From the NCBI GenBank assembly GCA_014871385.1, contig CM026429.1:8603244-8667243 (forward strand): a stretch of DNA of 64,000 bases. The letters run 5' to 3'. Under the pieces are notes generated by a model. It was not told where the DNA came from. It searched no databases and saw nothing but the letters and a program-made list of their open reading frames with translations. This document shows positions 54,967 through 64,000 of the stretch, in pieces. Position 1 is the first letter of the stretch. Each line of letters opens with the position of its first letter. Both the position numbers and the translations under genes were made by a program. Source of the stretch: Ceratodon purpureus. Taxonomy: Eukaryota > Streptophyta > Bryopsida > Pseudoditrichales > Ditrichaceae.

Positions 54967-56190
54967 ATCTTTTAATGAAACTGAAGAGGCTAAAAGATTG
55001 AAATTTTTATATTGAACCTACAAAGAGAAACATTTATGCTTTTTAAGTTGCCACCAATCTCAGTTTCGCAACTGAGTGGTTAGTGAGCTATGAAATTATT
55101 TCTCTGTAGTTTCAGGAAATGAATAAGAAACGCGAATAGGCAAGGAGAAGAAACTCCGTTCAAATGGATAGTCATGTCCGGTCTTCAGAGGATTGATGTA
55201 CAGATCAAATTAAAGCTCGTCTGCTGTGCAGGCACTTCCTGAGACTGGTAGCATAGGAAGATACCAACATTTTTTTGTAACATGTTCATTGTTTTTTTCA
55301 AAACTAAAGATTCAATACAATTGTGTCCATGAAAAACTTTGTGGCTGTGACTGTCAATCGAAGACTCATTCAATTTTTATTGAATACACTTGCAATATTG
55401 GTCATTCCTGCAAACTATTTTCAGTGAGTCTGCAAATCCGGCTTTCGAAACAGATGGCAAGCAGCTGGTCCGCTGCATGAGTACTGCGATTCGCACGTAT
55501 TCACAAGTTCGGCATGAAGAGATTTCTGTGTATGTAGAGATCCAAATACAATAATTGTATTGCATATTCCTAGATAGTTAGCAGTTGCCATTTGAAGCTT
55601 GGAGCCAGTGCCGAACGTCTGTCGCACCAAAACAGCGTCTCGAGATCAAGAGTGCTGATCGATGACAAAATTATATGGAAATACAATAAGTTAACCAGTA
55701 GCACTTGTGACTGGACCAAATCATTCATCGGCGCTAACCTCTCAAAATGAGGCTTTCGATCTGGGGGCTCAGGCGCGGATTAAGACATAATATGTTTACC
55801 TGTGTTGTAAATTAAGGCATCACTCCCAGAAGTCAATAGCTCACGTCGGATATACTCACATCATCATCTACACTATCCGCCGGTATAGGTCACTAAGCAG
55901 CAATCCTTGTGATGGGTATATGCAGACTTGGCAGGTGCAAGAACCTCAATGCTTTGAAGTATTTAACCCCAGGTTCATGAAAGATGAATCCCTCGCGCTT
56001 CCCGATCTGCTCTTCAGACTTGTCCGACCTTCAAGCGAGGGTAACCTTCGCATTTAAAGTCGAATAAATGCACTCTAGATCTCTCATGAAGCTGCCCACC
56101 GATTGACGGGTGCAATGGTGCTTCCCCTTGCCAATGGGCGGATGTGTTGTTTCGCATTTTTCCTTGGTGCATTGTTAAACTCCATCGCCA
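54967..56190. other. 3' flank of NAR2, no gene
   Basis: This should hold the 3'UTR of NAR2 (polyA-like AATAAG near 55122) and intergenic DNA. Short frames on both strands lack domains. Confidence 0.4.
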
Positions 56191-56191
56191 A

Positions 56192-56343
56192 AAAGGCGTC
56201 GTTTTTTATTCAACCATGAATCCAATCCGTCACAACAGACAAACTTAGTGTGATCGTGTCCTGTAATCATTAGCGTTGGTGGGTCCCAATGTTTGTCTGT
56301 TGTGATGTTTGTGATTCAACCATGAATCAAAAACGACGCCTTT
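56192..56343. repeat. Imperfect inverted repeat, 53-bp arms
   Basis: The left arm runs from AAAGGCGTCGTTTTTT at 56192 to CACAACAGACAAAC at 56244. It is matched in inverted orientation by GTTTGTCTGTTGTG at 56291 through AAAACGACGCCTTT at 56343. The middle of each arm carries ATTCAACCATGAAT, itself nearly palindromic. A foldback element is likely. Confidence 0.75.
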
Positions 56344-56409
56344 GCTACTAGTGATCACCCTGGATCGTTTACGTGATACAGTGCCAGTTCTCGCACTCCG
56401 AGAACCCGA

Positions 56410-56579
56410 GCAGCCCCAGCCAAGACAAAAATAAAAAACACCAGCCCTTGAAAGTAGGGCTGGAGCTGGAGCCGCTGGAGTAGGGGATAGCTTTGCATCC
56501 AGCGGCTCCAGCAGCTCCAGCTCCAGCCCTCCTTTCAAGGGCTAGTGTTTTTTATTTTTGTCCTGGCTAGGGCTGCTGG
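56410..56579. repeat. Long hairpin with about 75-bp arms
   Basis: The left arm (56410-56479: CAGCCCCAGCCAAGACAAAA ... GGAGCCGCTGGA) is mirrored by the right arm (56498-56579: TCCAGCGGCTCC ... GGCTGCTG) around an 18-base loop. A few mismatches and one GCAGCTCCA insertion occur in the right arm. The stem is GC-rich. It fits a foldback transposon; transcription could yield small RNAs. Confidence 0.8.
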
Positions 56580-56721
56580 GGCCCTCGGTGTGGCCTTGGT
56601 ATGAGCTTCATCTTTGGCTCCAACGATGAACAACCTTCGGTCTTTACAGGGTTAATGTTCCCCTGGTTTGCCGTAGTATCACTCACTAGCAAGCTTGATG
56701 AAAAATATTTGTTCAATCATA

Positions 56722-56972
56722 TTACCGTAACACTATCACATGTTCGACGTTCGCCACGTGGCGAACGAATATTCTTTTTTTTTGAAAAAATAAGGTTTGC
56801 TTCTCTAACCCAAAATTAGCAGAAACGACCTTAAATGGCTTCAAAATAACAAAATATTGAAAATTTACGAATTTGATTTATATTCATTATTTTTTTGTTT
56901 TCACAATTTTCAAATTTTTACATTTATTACTTTTAGAGTTATTTTTAGGCGAACTTATTGTTACTACTACTA
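56722..56972 (-). mobile_element. MITE of the CCGTAACACCATAGCA family, copy B
   Basis: A terminal CCGTAACACTATCACA follows TA at 56722. In inverse orientation the interior (GACCTTAAATGGCTTC near 56829; AATAAGGTTTGCTTCT near 56789) matches copies A and C. The far end is degenerate. Confidence 0.55.
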
Positions 56973-57144
56973 CTATATTAAACAATAAACAAAAATATAC
57001 ATTAAGTCTAATAGAACTTTAATAAATTTTATATGGACAACAAAAAAAACTTTAAATGACTAATATATAAATTTGTGTACATGTCATTTGCACCTTATAT
57101 TGACTTTATATGAACCTTGTATTTGACTCTATCTTAATGTTGTA

Positions 57145-57381
57145 CTCCCTCCGTCTCACTAAAAGAGCATGGTTTTCTAATAATAGAAAATTTAAGGGCA
57201 GTTTTAAATTTAGAAACAAATTGGACAAATTTAGAAATAAGTTGCCAAATTTAAAAACAAGTGGCCAAATTTAGAAATAAGTTGCCAAATTAGAAATAAA
57301 TTGGCCAAATTTAGAAACCACTCTCTTATTTTGAGACAGATTATTTTACCAAACCATGCTCTTTTAGTGAGACGAAGGGAG
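57145..57381. mobile_element. Stowaway-type MITE with internal 20-bp repeats
   Basis: The ends are CTCCCTCCGTCTCACTAAAA and its inverse TTTTAGTGAGACGAAGGGAG, with terminal repeats of about 31 bp and TA on both sides. CTCCCTCCGT with a TA target duplication is the hallmark of Stowaway MITEs, which are moved by Tc1/mariner transposases. The interior holds four to five units of a 20-bp repeat (TTGCCAAATTTAGAAATAAG-like) at about 57220-57320. Confidence 0.9.
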
Positions 57382-57389
57382 TATTTGAT

Positions 57390-58029
57390 TTTAAATGAAC
57401 CTTGTGTATACTTTATATAATTTTTATATGAGTCTTCTCTATAATTTACATAAATCTTATATAATCTTATATGAGTTTCATATAAACTTAATATGAATAT
57501 TATTATAACAAATCATTTTGACTTGTACAAGCTCATTGTAGATATGTTCAATATAAAGGTAGAACTAAGATATTCAAATGTGAGTAGAAGCTTCAAGTCT
57601 TCTTAAACTTTAAAAATACCTATAAACTATAATATTAAATAACTTAATATTATGAGCAACCGATAAAAACTCCAAAATAGAAAGTATTGTAATTATTGTC
57701 AAATGTGCAAATCATTCATGAATATAAGGCCTCAAATACTTGTATAGATCACTAAGAAACTAGGTCAATTACTTCAAGCTATTCAAGAAGTTTAGAGGAA
57801 AGTTATATTTGAAAAATGTACTTCAATATTTTTCAATCAATATTGCAATCTAAAGAACATTGTATATTTGAGTATACAATTGAGTTTTTAAAATCATATA
57901 AATGATTTACAACTTAAATGCACAAATGAATCATTATCATCTAAATGCATATTCTCATTCTTCATATTATATTTTTTATTATTCACCTTATAAGTATTTG
58001 TAATGATTCAACTACTTATAATAGCAAAT
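57390..58029. other. AT-rich spacer, no gene
   Basis: Simple AT-rich sequence with TATATGA-like phrases and no frames of note. Confidence 0.4.
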
Positions 58030-58606
58030 TTAACCCCTAAGCGTCCTCACCCATGTCTATTTTAGGCAGTTTTATAAAGATGCATTATAAAATGCAATCA
58101 ATATGAATATTTAGAACTTGATGTATAAATAAAAGTTATACATCTTGAATTTTAGATTCCATCTCTACGGTTAGATCTATGACTGCTTTTATTAATCTTT
58201 TTATATAGATTTTGAAACATAAAATAAAAAATTATTTTGAAATTCAATTACAAATAAGATATTGACAATAAGTGGATGAAATTTGTTGTGATGGGTTATA
58301 ATGTAGTACTTTAGGTGTAGTGATTTTTGGAGATTTTTTGGATGCTCGATTTTATGGGTTTATTTTTTCAAGAACACTTTTAGACTAAAATCTTCAAAAT
58401 TTTGGGTGGAACATTGCAAGACAAAATGAAGCATAATTTCTTCAAAAATTGTTTCCTTTTCGATCGGATGATACATACGAGAAGCTAACTTCCCATAGAA
58501 AATTCAATAAAAAAATCACACCACAAAAAGTGCATGACGGATGAGAAAATGCGGATGGAATCTGTGCATCAGGCCAAAATGGCATGCTTAGGCAGTTAGG
58601 GGTTAA
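58030..58606. mobile_element. Candidate 577-bp TIR element
   Basis: The left end TTAACCCCTAAGCG and right end CTTAGGCAGTTAGGGGTTAA share an inverted 11-12 bp core (TTAACCCCTAA). A TTTAGGCAGTTT phrase is repeated just inside the left end. No coding content is seen. The short terminal match makes this tentative; a similar right end occurs at 133-145. Confidence 0.4.
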
Positions 58607-58938
58607 TCACTTTGTAATATTTTGGAACCATTCCTTCAAGTCTGACTTCAAGTAGCAAAGACCATTGACCAATGCAAAATTAAGAACGTAAAACAACACT
58701 ATTGAATATTTTGATTTTTATCAAATTTTCATTCATTTATAAATGGTTTGTTACATAATGGATTGGACATAGTGAGGTTAACCAACCTATTTTTTAACAC
58801 CTACATACTTTCGAACATTCTAAAATTTAAAAAGACTATGGGAACTCGCACAAACAAGAATGTATGCCTATTGAATATGAAAGTCTATGATACGAAAGTC
58901 TATGTTCAGAAATAGGCATATCCATGATAGACATTTCA

Positions 58939-59036
58939 ATGTAACCCAAAAACTGTAACCCAAAAAATGTAACCCAAAAAATGTAACCTGAATAATGTAA
59001 TCCGAAAAATGTAACCCAAAAAATGTAACCCAAAAA
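58939..59036. repeat. 14-bp tandem repeat, seven copies
   Basis: The unit TGTAACCCAAAAAA is repeated at strict 14-base intervals, with two degenerate copies in the middle. It makes an artificial repetitive frame on the minus strand (FWVTFFG-like), which I do not treat as a gene. Confidence 0.9.
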
Positions 59037-59039
59037 ATG

Positions 59040-60120
59040 GCAACACAATCTAAATGTGGGGCAAAGGCCAATTTGAAGCTTTGACATGATTGAATCCTTG
59101 AAGGCGATTTGTGTCCACCAAGCATCGCTAGGAATAAAAGATGTAAGGTTGATGTACCCATTACCACCACATAACACTTGGCCAAACTGTAGACTTTCCT
59201 TGCACCACCATTTGTTAGAACCCATCACCACCATTCCACTGTAGCACCCATGAAACAAGCAAAGCAATGGCAAGCCAGGGTTTGGAATAAATTTGTAGAA
59301 TTTGGAATAAATTGTGTGGTGGTTTAACATATTGATTGAAGTGGTTTCTAGTGAAACCTACAGGTGGGTTATAGGAAAACACTACTTTTCACTTTGAAAA
59401 TTTGTATCTATTAATCTATGAGGACTTAAATTATGGAAAAATACGCGTTATGTAAAAAAACTATCTTCCGATCCAAGAAAATTACTCCCTAAAAATTGAA
59501 CTGCCACAAATAAGCAAAAACCCTTATTTTGGTGGTTATGGGTGCTTCAACCTTAACGCTCCAAAGGAGAGCTGAATCATGATTAGTACAAAGATGTCAC
59601 CCTTCCTTCCAAAAAAAACATCACCGAAGACAAAAGGATCCCTCTACCAATGTAAATGCAACATCGAAACAGAATGAGAAAATCGTTTAGCGACACAACA
59701 CTCTCATCTCTTTACAAATTTCTTATTATCACTACAAACAAATAAAATAGTTGCACATTTTCAACACTGTAAAAAGCCAGTTAAATACCGAACTAGCCTC
59801 AACTCAAACTACTTGAACAGTGCTGGACCATGGTTCCAAGTTTCAAGCTATCGAGCAAATCACCGATACTGGATGAAAACCATGAACTGGAAAACTACAT
59901 ATCCAAACTCTTACGAGTAGAGAATCAATTACGGAATGTAGCGGGAAAAATAAGATAAAACTTCCGAGCATACGAGGCTATCATCTAGCCGTACTATTAG
60001 AAAAGCTGCGTTGAAGATGAAATCACTGAATAATTGAAGCTTTTGGTTATGGGTGATTTGAAAAACTCGTGGCGGTTCCAGACGCTGAACTCAAACCTTC
60101 AGATAGATGAGTCCATTGAA
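59040..60120. other. Spacer and 3' flank of the ankyrin gene
   Basis: No gene is seen. The right part should hold the 3'UTR of the minus-strand ankyrin gene ending at 60127. Confidence 0.4.
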
Positions 60121-60126
60121 CCAACT

Positions 60127-61520
60127 TCATGTGTCACTAGAGTTTTCTTGATCTTCCTCGGTCTTTGTTTCCTGGGCTCCAGCCATAATCTTGTCCCGAA
60201 CCTTGTAAGCCCATTGCAGCCCAGGGCAATAGTGGAGGGGTGGATTGAATCGACCATCCATCATGTCTGGGGCAAGAAAAGCTCCATTCTCGAGAAGAAA
60301 ACGCACAGCTTTTCTGTTTCTCTCTTTGGCAGCGTGGTGAAGAGGTGTCCCTGCAGTTTAGTTACAGCACAAATGATGAAAAGCGATTGATATATGTAGC
60401 CTGCCACACCTAAATTGTAGCAGGAATCTATATATACCTAAGCCTCTGACTACACAGACAGGCAGGAGCTTTTCATAACCTTATATTGGCTAGCACTCGT
60501 CCTTCAAATACACAAGGAAAATAACGTAAGGGAGACAAATTAACGATACTCAAAAAGTGTTAACTTAGTGCAGGAAAATACTCACATCCACATCCACCTT
60601 TCGTACGAACATCAATGTCTGCGCCCCGCTCCAAAAGTTCATCCATCACATCAATGTGCCCACCGGCGGCAGCAAGGTGGAGTGGTGTACCACCTGGGGA
60701 CTTGGGCCCAGTAGAAGTCTCATTGACATTGGCTCCTGCATCTATAAGCCTCTGGACCTGCATGTGACAAGACGTGAAAGAGATCACAAACACTAAGATT
60801 AAATACTCTTTCATCAGAATAGGATTGGCAGAAGGTGAAATGGCGCTTTTGTCGTCATGTTAAATACTGCTAACGTGCCGGAATCATTTACAAGTACAAG
60901 TGCTACATAAACTGACTATGTGCCGCGCACAGAAACACCCACCTCAACAAGGTCTCCTCGGCGAGCTGCAACATGAAGAGGGGTCCAGCCCCGATCATCA
61001 CGATCACTAGGAGCTTTAAGCGAGAAACGACGTGAGAGCCTACGCTGTAGCACCATGGGTCGTTGCTTCTGCAGTCAAATAAAATCAACTTAATAAATTA
61101 TGATTGTAAACGGATGTCATGGAATTAAACACCAACAGCATCACAAAAATAATAACTCCAGACAAGTGCCATAAATCCAAATCAACTCTGTCACATGAAA
61201 CAAATACAAGGAGAGGGAATGCAGCAATCTGTAAAATAGTATGTACTCCGAAGGAGAGGAACATTCAAGAGGAAATCCCTCACTCTGAGAAAACCTGGCA
61301 CCCTTAAAAAGATGTGTTAATCACTTGAATGGGTAGAGCATATTTATATTGAAAGAAGGGGTAATTAATCTTGACTTACAGCAACTTCGATGGTGGCAGG
61401 GACAGCATCCAGAGAAGGCTCTTCACGGCCCGATTTGGGAATAGAATTCATAACGGCGTCTACCTCTCCAGACGCCATTTTGTGAGCAAGACCAAGACCC
61501 GGTTGGATCCCCATGAGCAT
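60127..61520 (-). CDS. Ankyrin-repeat protein resembling phytochrome-interacting PIA1/PIA2
   Basis: Coding exons on the minus strand are 61520-61380 (or from 61478), 61068-60943, 60757-60586 and 60350-60127. They give 220 residues, or 206 if the Met at 61478 is used. The mature-type start MVLQRRLSRRFSLKAPSDRD is followed by DRGWTPLHVAARRG, then the ankyrin repeats VQRLIDAGANVNE, GGTPLHLAAAGGHIDVMDEL and GWTPLHHAAKERNRKAVRFL. The family tail FNPPLHYCPGLQWAY closes it. This order and the tail match the small plant ankyrin proteins described as phytochrome-interacting (PIA), to the best of my memory. Ankyrin repeats mediate protein binding, so a role in light signalling is inference from the family. 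An upstream non-coding leader exon ends at 62243 (CATTCCAG/GTAAAC). Confidence 0.85.
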
Positions 61521-61537
61521 CAAGGATGATGCACAAC

Positions 61538-62242
61538 CTGAATGAACACCAGCAGTAGCAGGGAGCCGGCCTTCTCCAAGAATCACCAAGATGTAGCCGC
61601 AAACCCTCAAACTTAAAAACCCAAATTTAGAGTCTAATTAGAGAACTATCTGTCTCAGTTGAACCACGGGCCAAATGTTAACGCAGCCTTCAGTATACCA
61701 AACTTGAAGGAACTGTCCAACACTGTAGAAAAGTAGTCTATGGCTGGAAGAAAAGCCATGAGAAAGGGAGCTTATGGGGACAAAAACGGAGTCACTACGC
61801 ATCCGGGTCCTGGGATGGACATATCTCTCAAGGTGAAGCTCCAAACGAAAGATACTTGGTCCACCGCGACGCTCCCAGCTACGGACGACATGGGTTTGCA
61901 ACTATGGCCAAGCCGGAATCAACCCAAAGGAAAACAACCACAGCCTCAACAAAATGATCTCGTCACCACTCCCACATGTTCCTGACAGCAAAAATCTGCA
62001 GCCAAACCCCACAAACCAAAAACCCACAAATTATCAAAAAGAACTACAAAATACAACCCATAAACAAACCACTCAACCTCCCCACCTTCATCACTCACCA
62101 CATCACCCCACAGACAGAAAACCAAACCACCCCAAACCCCAAATCCCAAATCTCAAACCCAACTACAGTAGCGACCCTTAACCTCGGATTACAGCAGAGA
62201 TTCCAAAACATAAAGCAAGCGATGGTGAAGTGTGCCGTTTAC
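61538..62242 (-). other. 5'UTR intron of the ankyrin gene
   Basis: The donor CCAG/GTAAAC at 62242 and acceptor ATTCAG ending at 61538 delimit a 705-bp intron between a leader exon (from about 62243 upwards) and the first coding exon. The plus-strand A/C-rich content (61960-62170) lies in this intron. Confidence 0.55.
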
Positions 62243-62419
62243 CTGGAATGTGGTTTGGTGTGTGAAGCGCGTGAAGGATCCAGGCGTGAGGCGAGGGAGG
62301 AGATGGGGTTGGCGATGGGGGAGTGCGAGAGAGAGATAGAGGGGATTTGGGGTTTGGAAGAAACCCTAGAGTGTGGATTGTGTGATGTTGTTCTCTCTCT
62401 CTCTCGTTGGATATTTCCC

Positions 62420-62590
62420 TCTCGGTAATAGGGTAATGGGGGTTCTCGGTAACAGGGATTCTTGATAATAGGAGGTTTTCGGGGAAGACGAGGTCTTGGT
62501 AACAGGATACTAGGGGATTCTCGGTAATAGGGCAGGCAGGGGGGTTCTCGGTCATAGGGTAGCAGGAGGTTCTTGGTAATAGGATAATTG
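62420..62590. repeat. Degenerate repeat of GGTTCTCGGTAATAGGG-like units
   Basis: At least eight imperfect units (GGTAATAGGG, GGTAACAGGG, GGTCATAGGG preceded by TTCTCGG or TTCTTGG) occur at irregular spacing of 15-30 bp. They lie just upstream of the ankyrin gene leader. Confidence 0.65.
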
Positions 62591-62624
62591 GAAATGTCAT
62601 TGTGGGTAGGAGAATTCCTCATAT

Positions 62625-62975
62625 TAGTGGGAGTCACACTAGAGAAACCTCAGGGAATGTCCATTCTCCCGGAATGTTACTTCATCCAAGTAGAAGTTAC
62701 CTTGAGTTACCATTCTCCCACTGCATGGAAGTATGATGAGGTGTCACTCTCTCCTCCAACCTCAATGTCCATTCTCAAGGAAGCGCTTCCCTCTTCCCAA
62801 GAGCACGGAAGCACTTCCGGGAGAATGGACATTGAGGTTGGAGGAAGAGAGTAACACCTCATCGTACATTCCATGGAATGGGAGAATGGTAACTCAAGGT
62901 AACTTCTACTTGGATGAAGTAACATTCCAGGAGAATGCACATTCCCTGAGGTTTCTCTACTGTGACTCCTACTAT
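62625..62975. mobile_element. Near-perfect foldback hairpin with about 167-bp arms
   Basis: The left arm 62625-62790 and right arm 62807-62975 are inverted copies with few mismatches around a 16-base loop. Outermost matched phrases are GGGAGTCACA against TGTGACTCCT, then AGAGAAACCTCAGGGAATGT against its inverse. The inner pair is GGAAGCGCTTCC against GGAAGCACTTCC. There is no coding content. It looks like a foldback MITE; a transcript would form a long double-stranded stem. Confidence 0.9.
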
Positions 62976-63137
62976 TCTAGCATAATTCTACTTATTAAAA
63001 GAGGAGTTATAGGATGACTTAACATGCAAACTCCTTTGACTCAACTAAATTATCTCCTTTTGGACTAAATTTTCTTTGTTTTTTCCTATAATGTAGGTGT
63101 TAACATCAACTCTACATTAAGGTGATGAGATGAAGGG

Positions 63138-63403
63138 CTCTACCTTAGCAGTTTAAAAATAATTTTAAAAATAAAAATTGTAAAAATTAGAAATCATGAA
63201 AACAAAATTAATTTTAAAATAAATAAATTATTTTTGATTTTTGATTTTTGATTTCTAAGCCATTTAAGATCATTTTTTATAAATTTTTACTAAAAAACAA
63301 AAATTGAGAAATCAATTTTTGAGAGGCAAACCTTTTTTTATTTTATTTTATTTTATTTATTTTATTCGATTGCCAGATGAGAACCTGCTATGGTGTTACG
63401 GTA
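63138..63403 (+). mobile_element. MITE of the CCGTAACACCATAGCA family, copy C
   Basis: The right end CTGCTATGGTGTTACGG with TA matches copy A inverted. The left end is shortened (CCTTAGCAGTTT). The interior shares TAAGCCATTTAAGATCATTTTT and GAGAGGCAAACC phrases with copies A and B. Confidence 0.65.
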
Positions 63404-64000
63404 GTCCATTCATGTAGATTGGCGTGGAATGAGTTGCTGGCAAACTTCCACAGTAAAACAGTGCTTGAATAGTTAAACAAAATTGGGAAGTAAAAGTGTG
63501 TTAGTTGTTAATGGAATTTTCAGAGATTCAATCATGTGATTTTAAATTTATTTGTCAAACATATTGTTGAAGGTTGATACTTTCAAAGCATCGTTGAAAG
63601 TTATAATCTAGAGCTAGAATTTAATCAAACTTGATTTTTTAAAGTTGTTTTAATAAATGTACAATTACAACCAAAAATTAATAATTTATCTATGTTATGT
63701 GAATGCTCTACAAGATGGATTGTATGCCAAGGATTGTTATTACATAAACATAATTTTGAAAAAATGTGTGTGAATTCATTACAATGTCTACAATTTACAC
63801 ATCCAAACAAACAAACATTAGAAGAGAATAAAAATGGGATGTTGTAGAGACCAGACAAAAAGATGGAGTCTTCACTTAAACATTTCCCACAAATTCAATT
63901 TCTCACCAAATTTGAAATAAATATATGCTTGGAAAGTTGAGTAAAGGAGACAAAGGTATAAAAATCTTAAGAAATATCATGTTGATCCACTATGCCTTTA
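63404..64000. other. AT-rich right end of the window, no gene
   Basis: Only a 77-codon minus-strand frame (63625-63858) without recognisable features is present. Confidence 0.4.

Noticed and set aside
58836..59330. 164-codon minus-strand frame with FWVTFFG-like repeats
   Set aside because: The repetitive part is a by-product of the 14-bp tandem repeat; the rest has no recognisable domain and no splice partner.
62239..62637. 132-codon minus-strand frame in the ankyrin gene leader
   Set aside because: It is generated by the degenerate GGTAATAGGG repeats and low-complexity leader sequence, and does not join the ankyrin frame.

Overview
The window looks like nuclear DNA of a land plant, most likely a moss or another early-diverging lineage; I cannot name the species. 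The basis is spliced plant-type genes with GT-AG introns, families confined to plants or green algae (NRT2, NAR2/NRT3, plant LRR receptor kinases, a PIA-type ankyrin protein), a Stowaway-type MITE, and AT-rich gene-poor DNA full of small inverted-repeat elements. A piggyBac-type transposase relic is also present, which is unusual for a flowering plant. No rRNA genes, CRISPR arrays or prokaryotic operons were seen. Layout: 1-7800 is AT-rich, with no convincing gene and one 0.94-kb TIR element. 8001-10570 holds a six-exon HAD-like hydrolase. 11460-13760 holds GC-rich material with a 43-base C run, a reading frame resembling a transposon protein tail, and two sets of tandem repeats. 15786-21864 and 22676-29133 are two head-to-tail LRR receptor-like kinase genes with the same 17-exon plan, and a broken third tail lies at about 32178-32440. 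Between them, on the minus strand at 29683-30881, is a small predicted one-pass membrane protein with a PPPY motif. 34745-36792 (minus) is a three-exon NRT2 high-affinity nitrate transporter. 37300-53000 is a repeat-rich AT-rich gap with MITEs, a dead piggyBac-like transposase (about 45685-47220) and a TIR element that carries a patch of LINE reverse transcriptase. 54130-54966 (plus) is NAR2/NRT3, the obligate partner of NRT2. 56190-59040 is another element-rich stretch with hairpins and a Stowaway MITE. 60127-62243 (minus) is a PIA-type ankyrin-repeat gene, with a near-perfect 350-bp hairpin upstream of it. How the genes relate: NRT2 and NAR2 together form the two-component high-affinity nitrate uptake system of the plasma membrane. 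Here they are divergently oriented, about 17 kb apart, in one locus. Such linkage is known in Chlamydomonas but is not the usual arrangement in flowering plants, so it is the most interesting feature of the window. The receptor kinases are a local tandem expansion with no visible functional link to nitrate uptake. Exon coordinates were read by eye from splice consensus, reading phase and comparison of paralogues; no alignment or transcript data were available.
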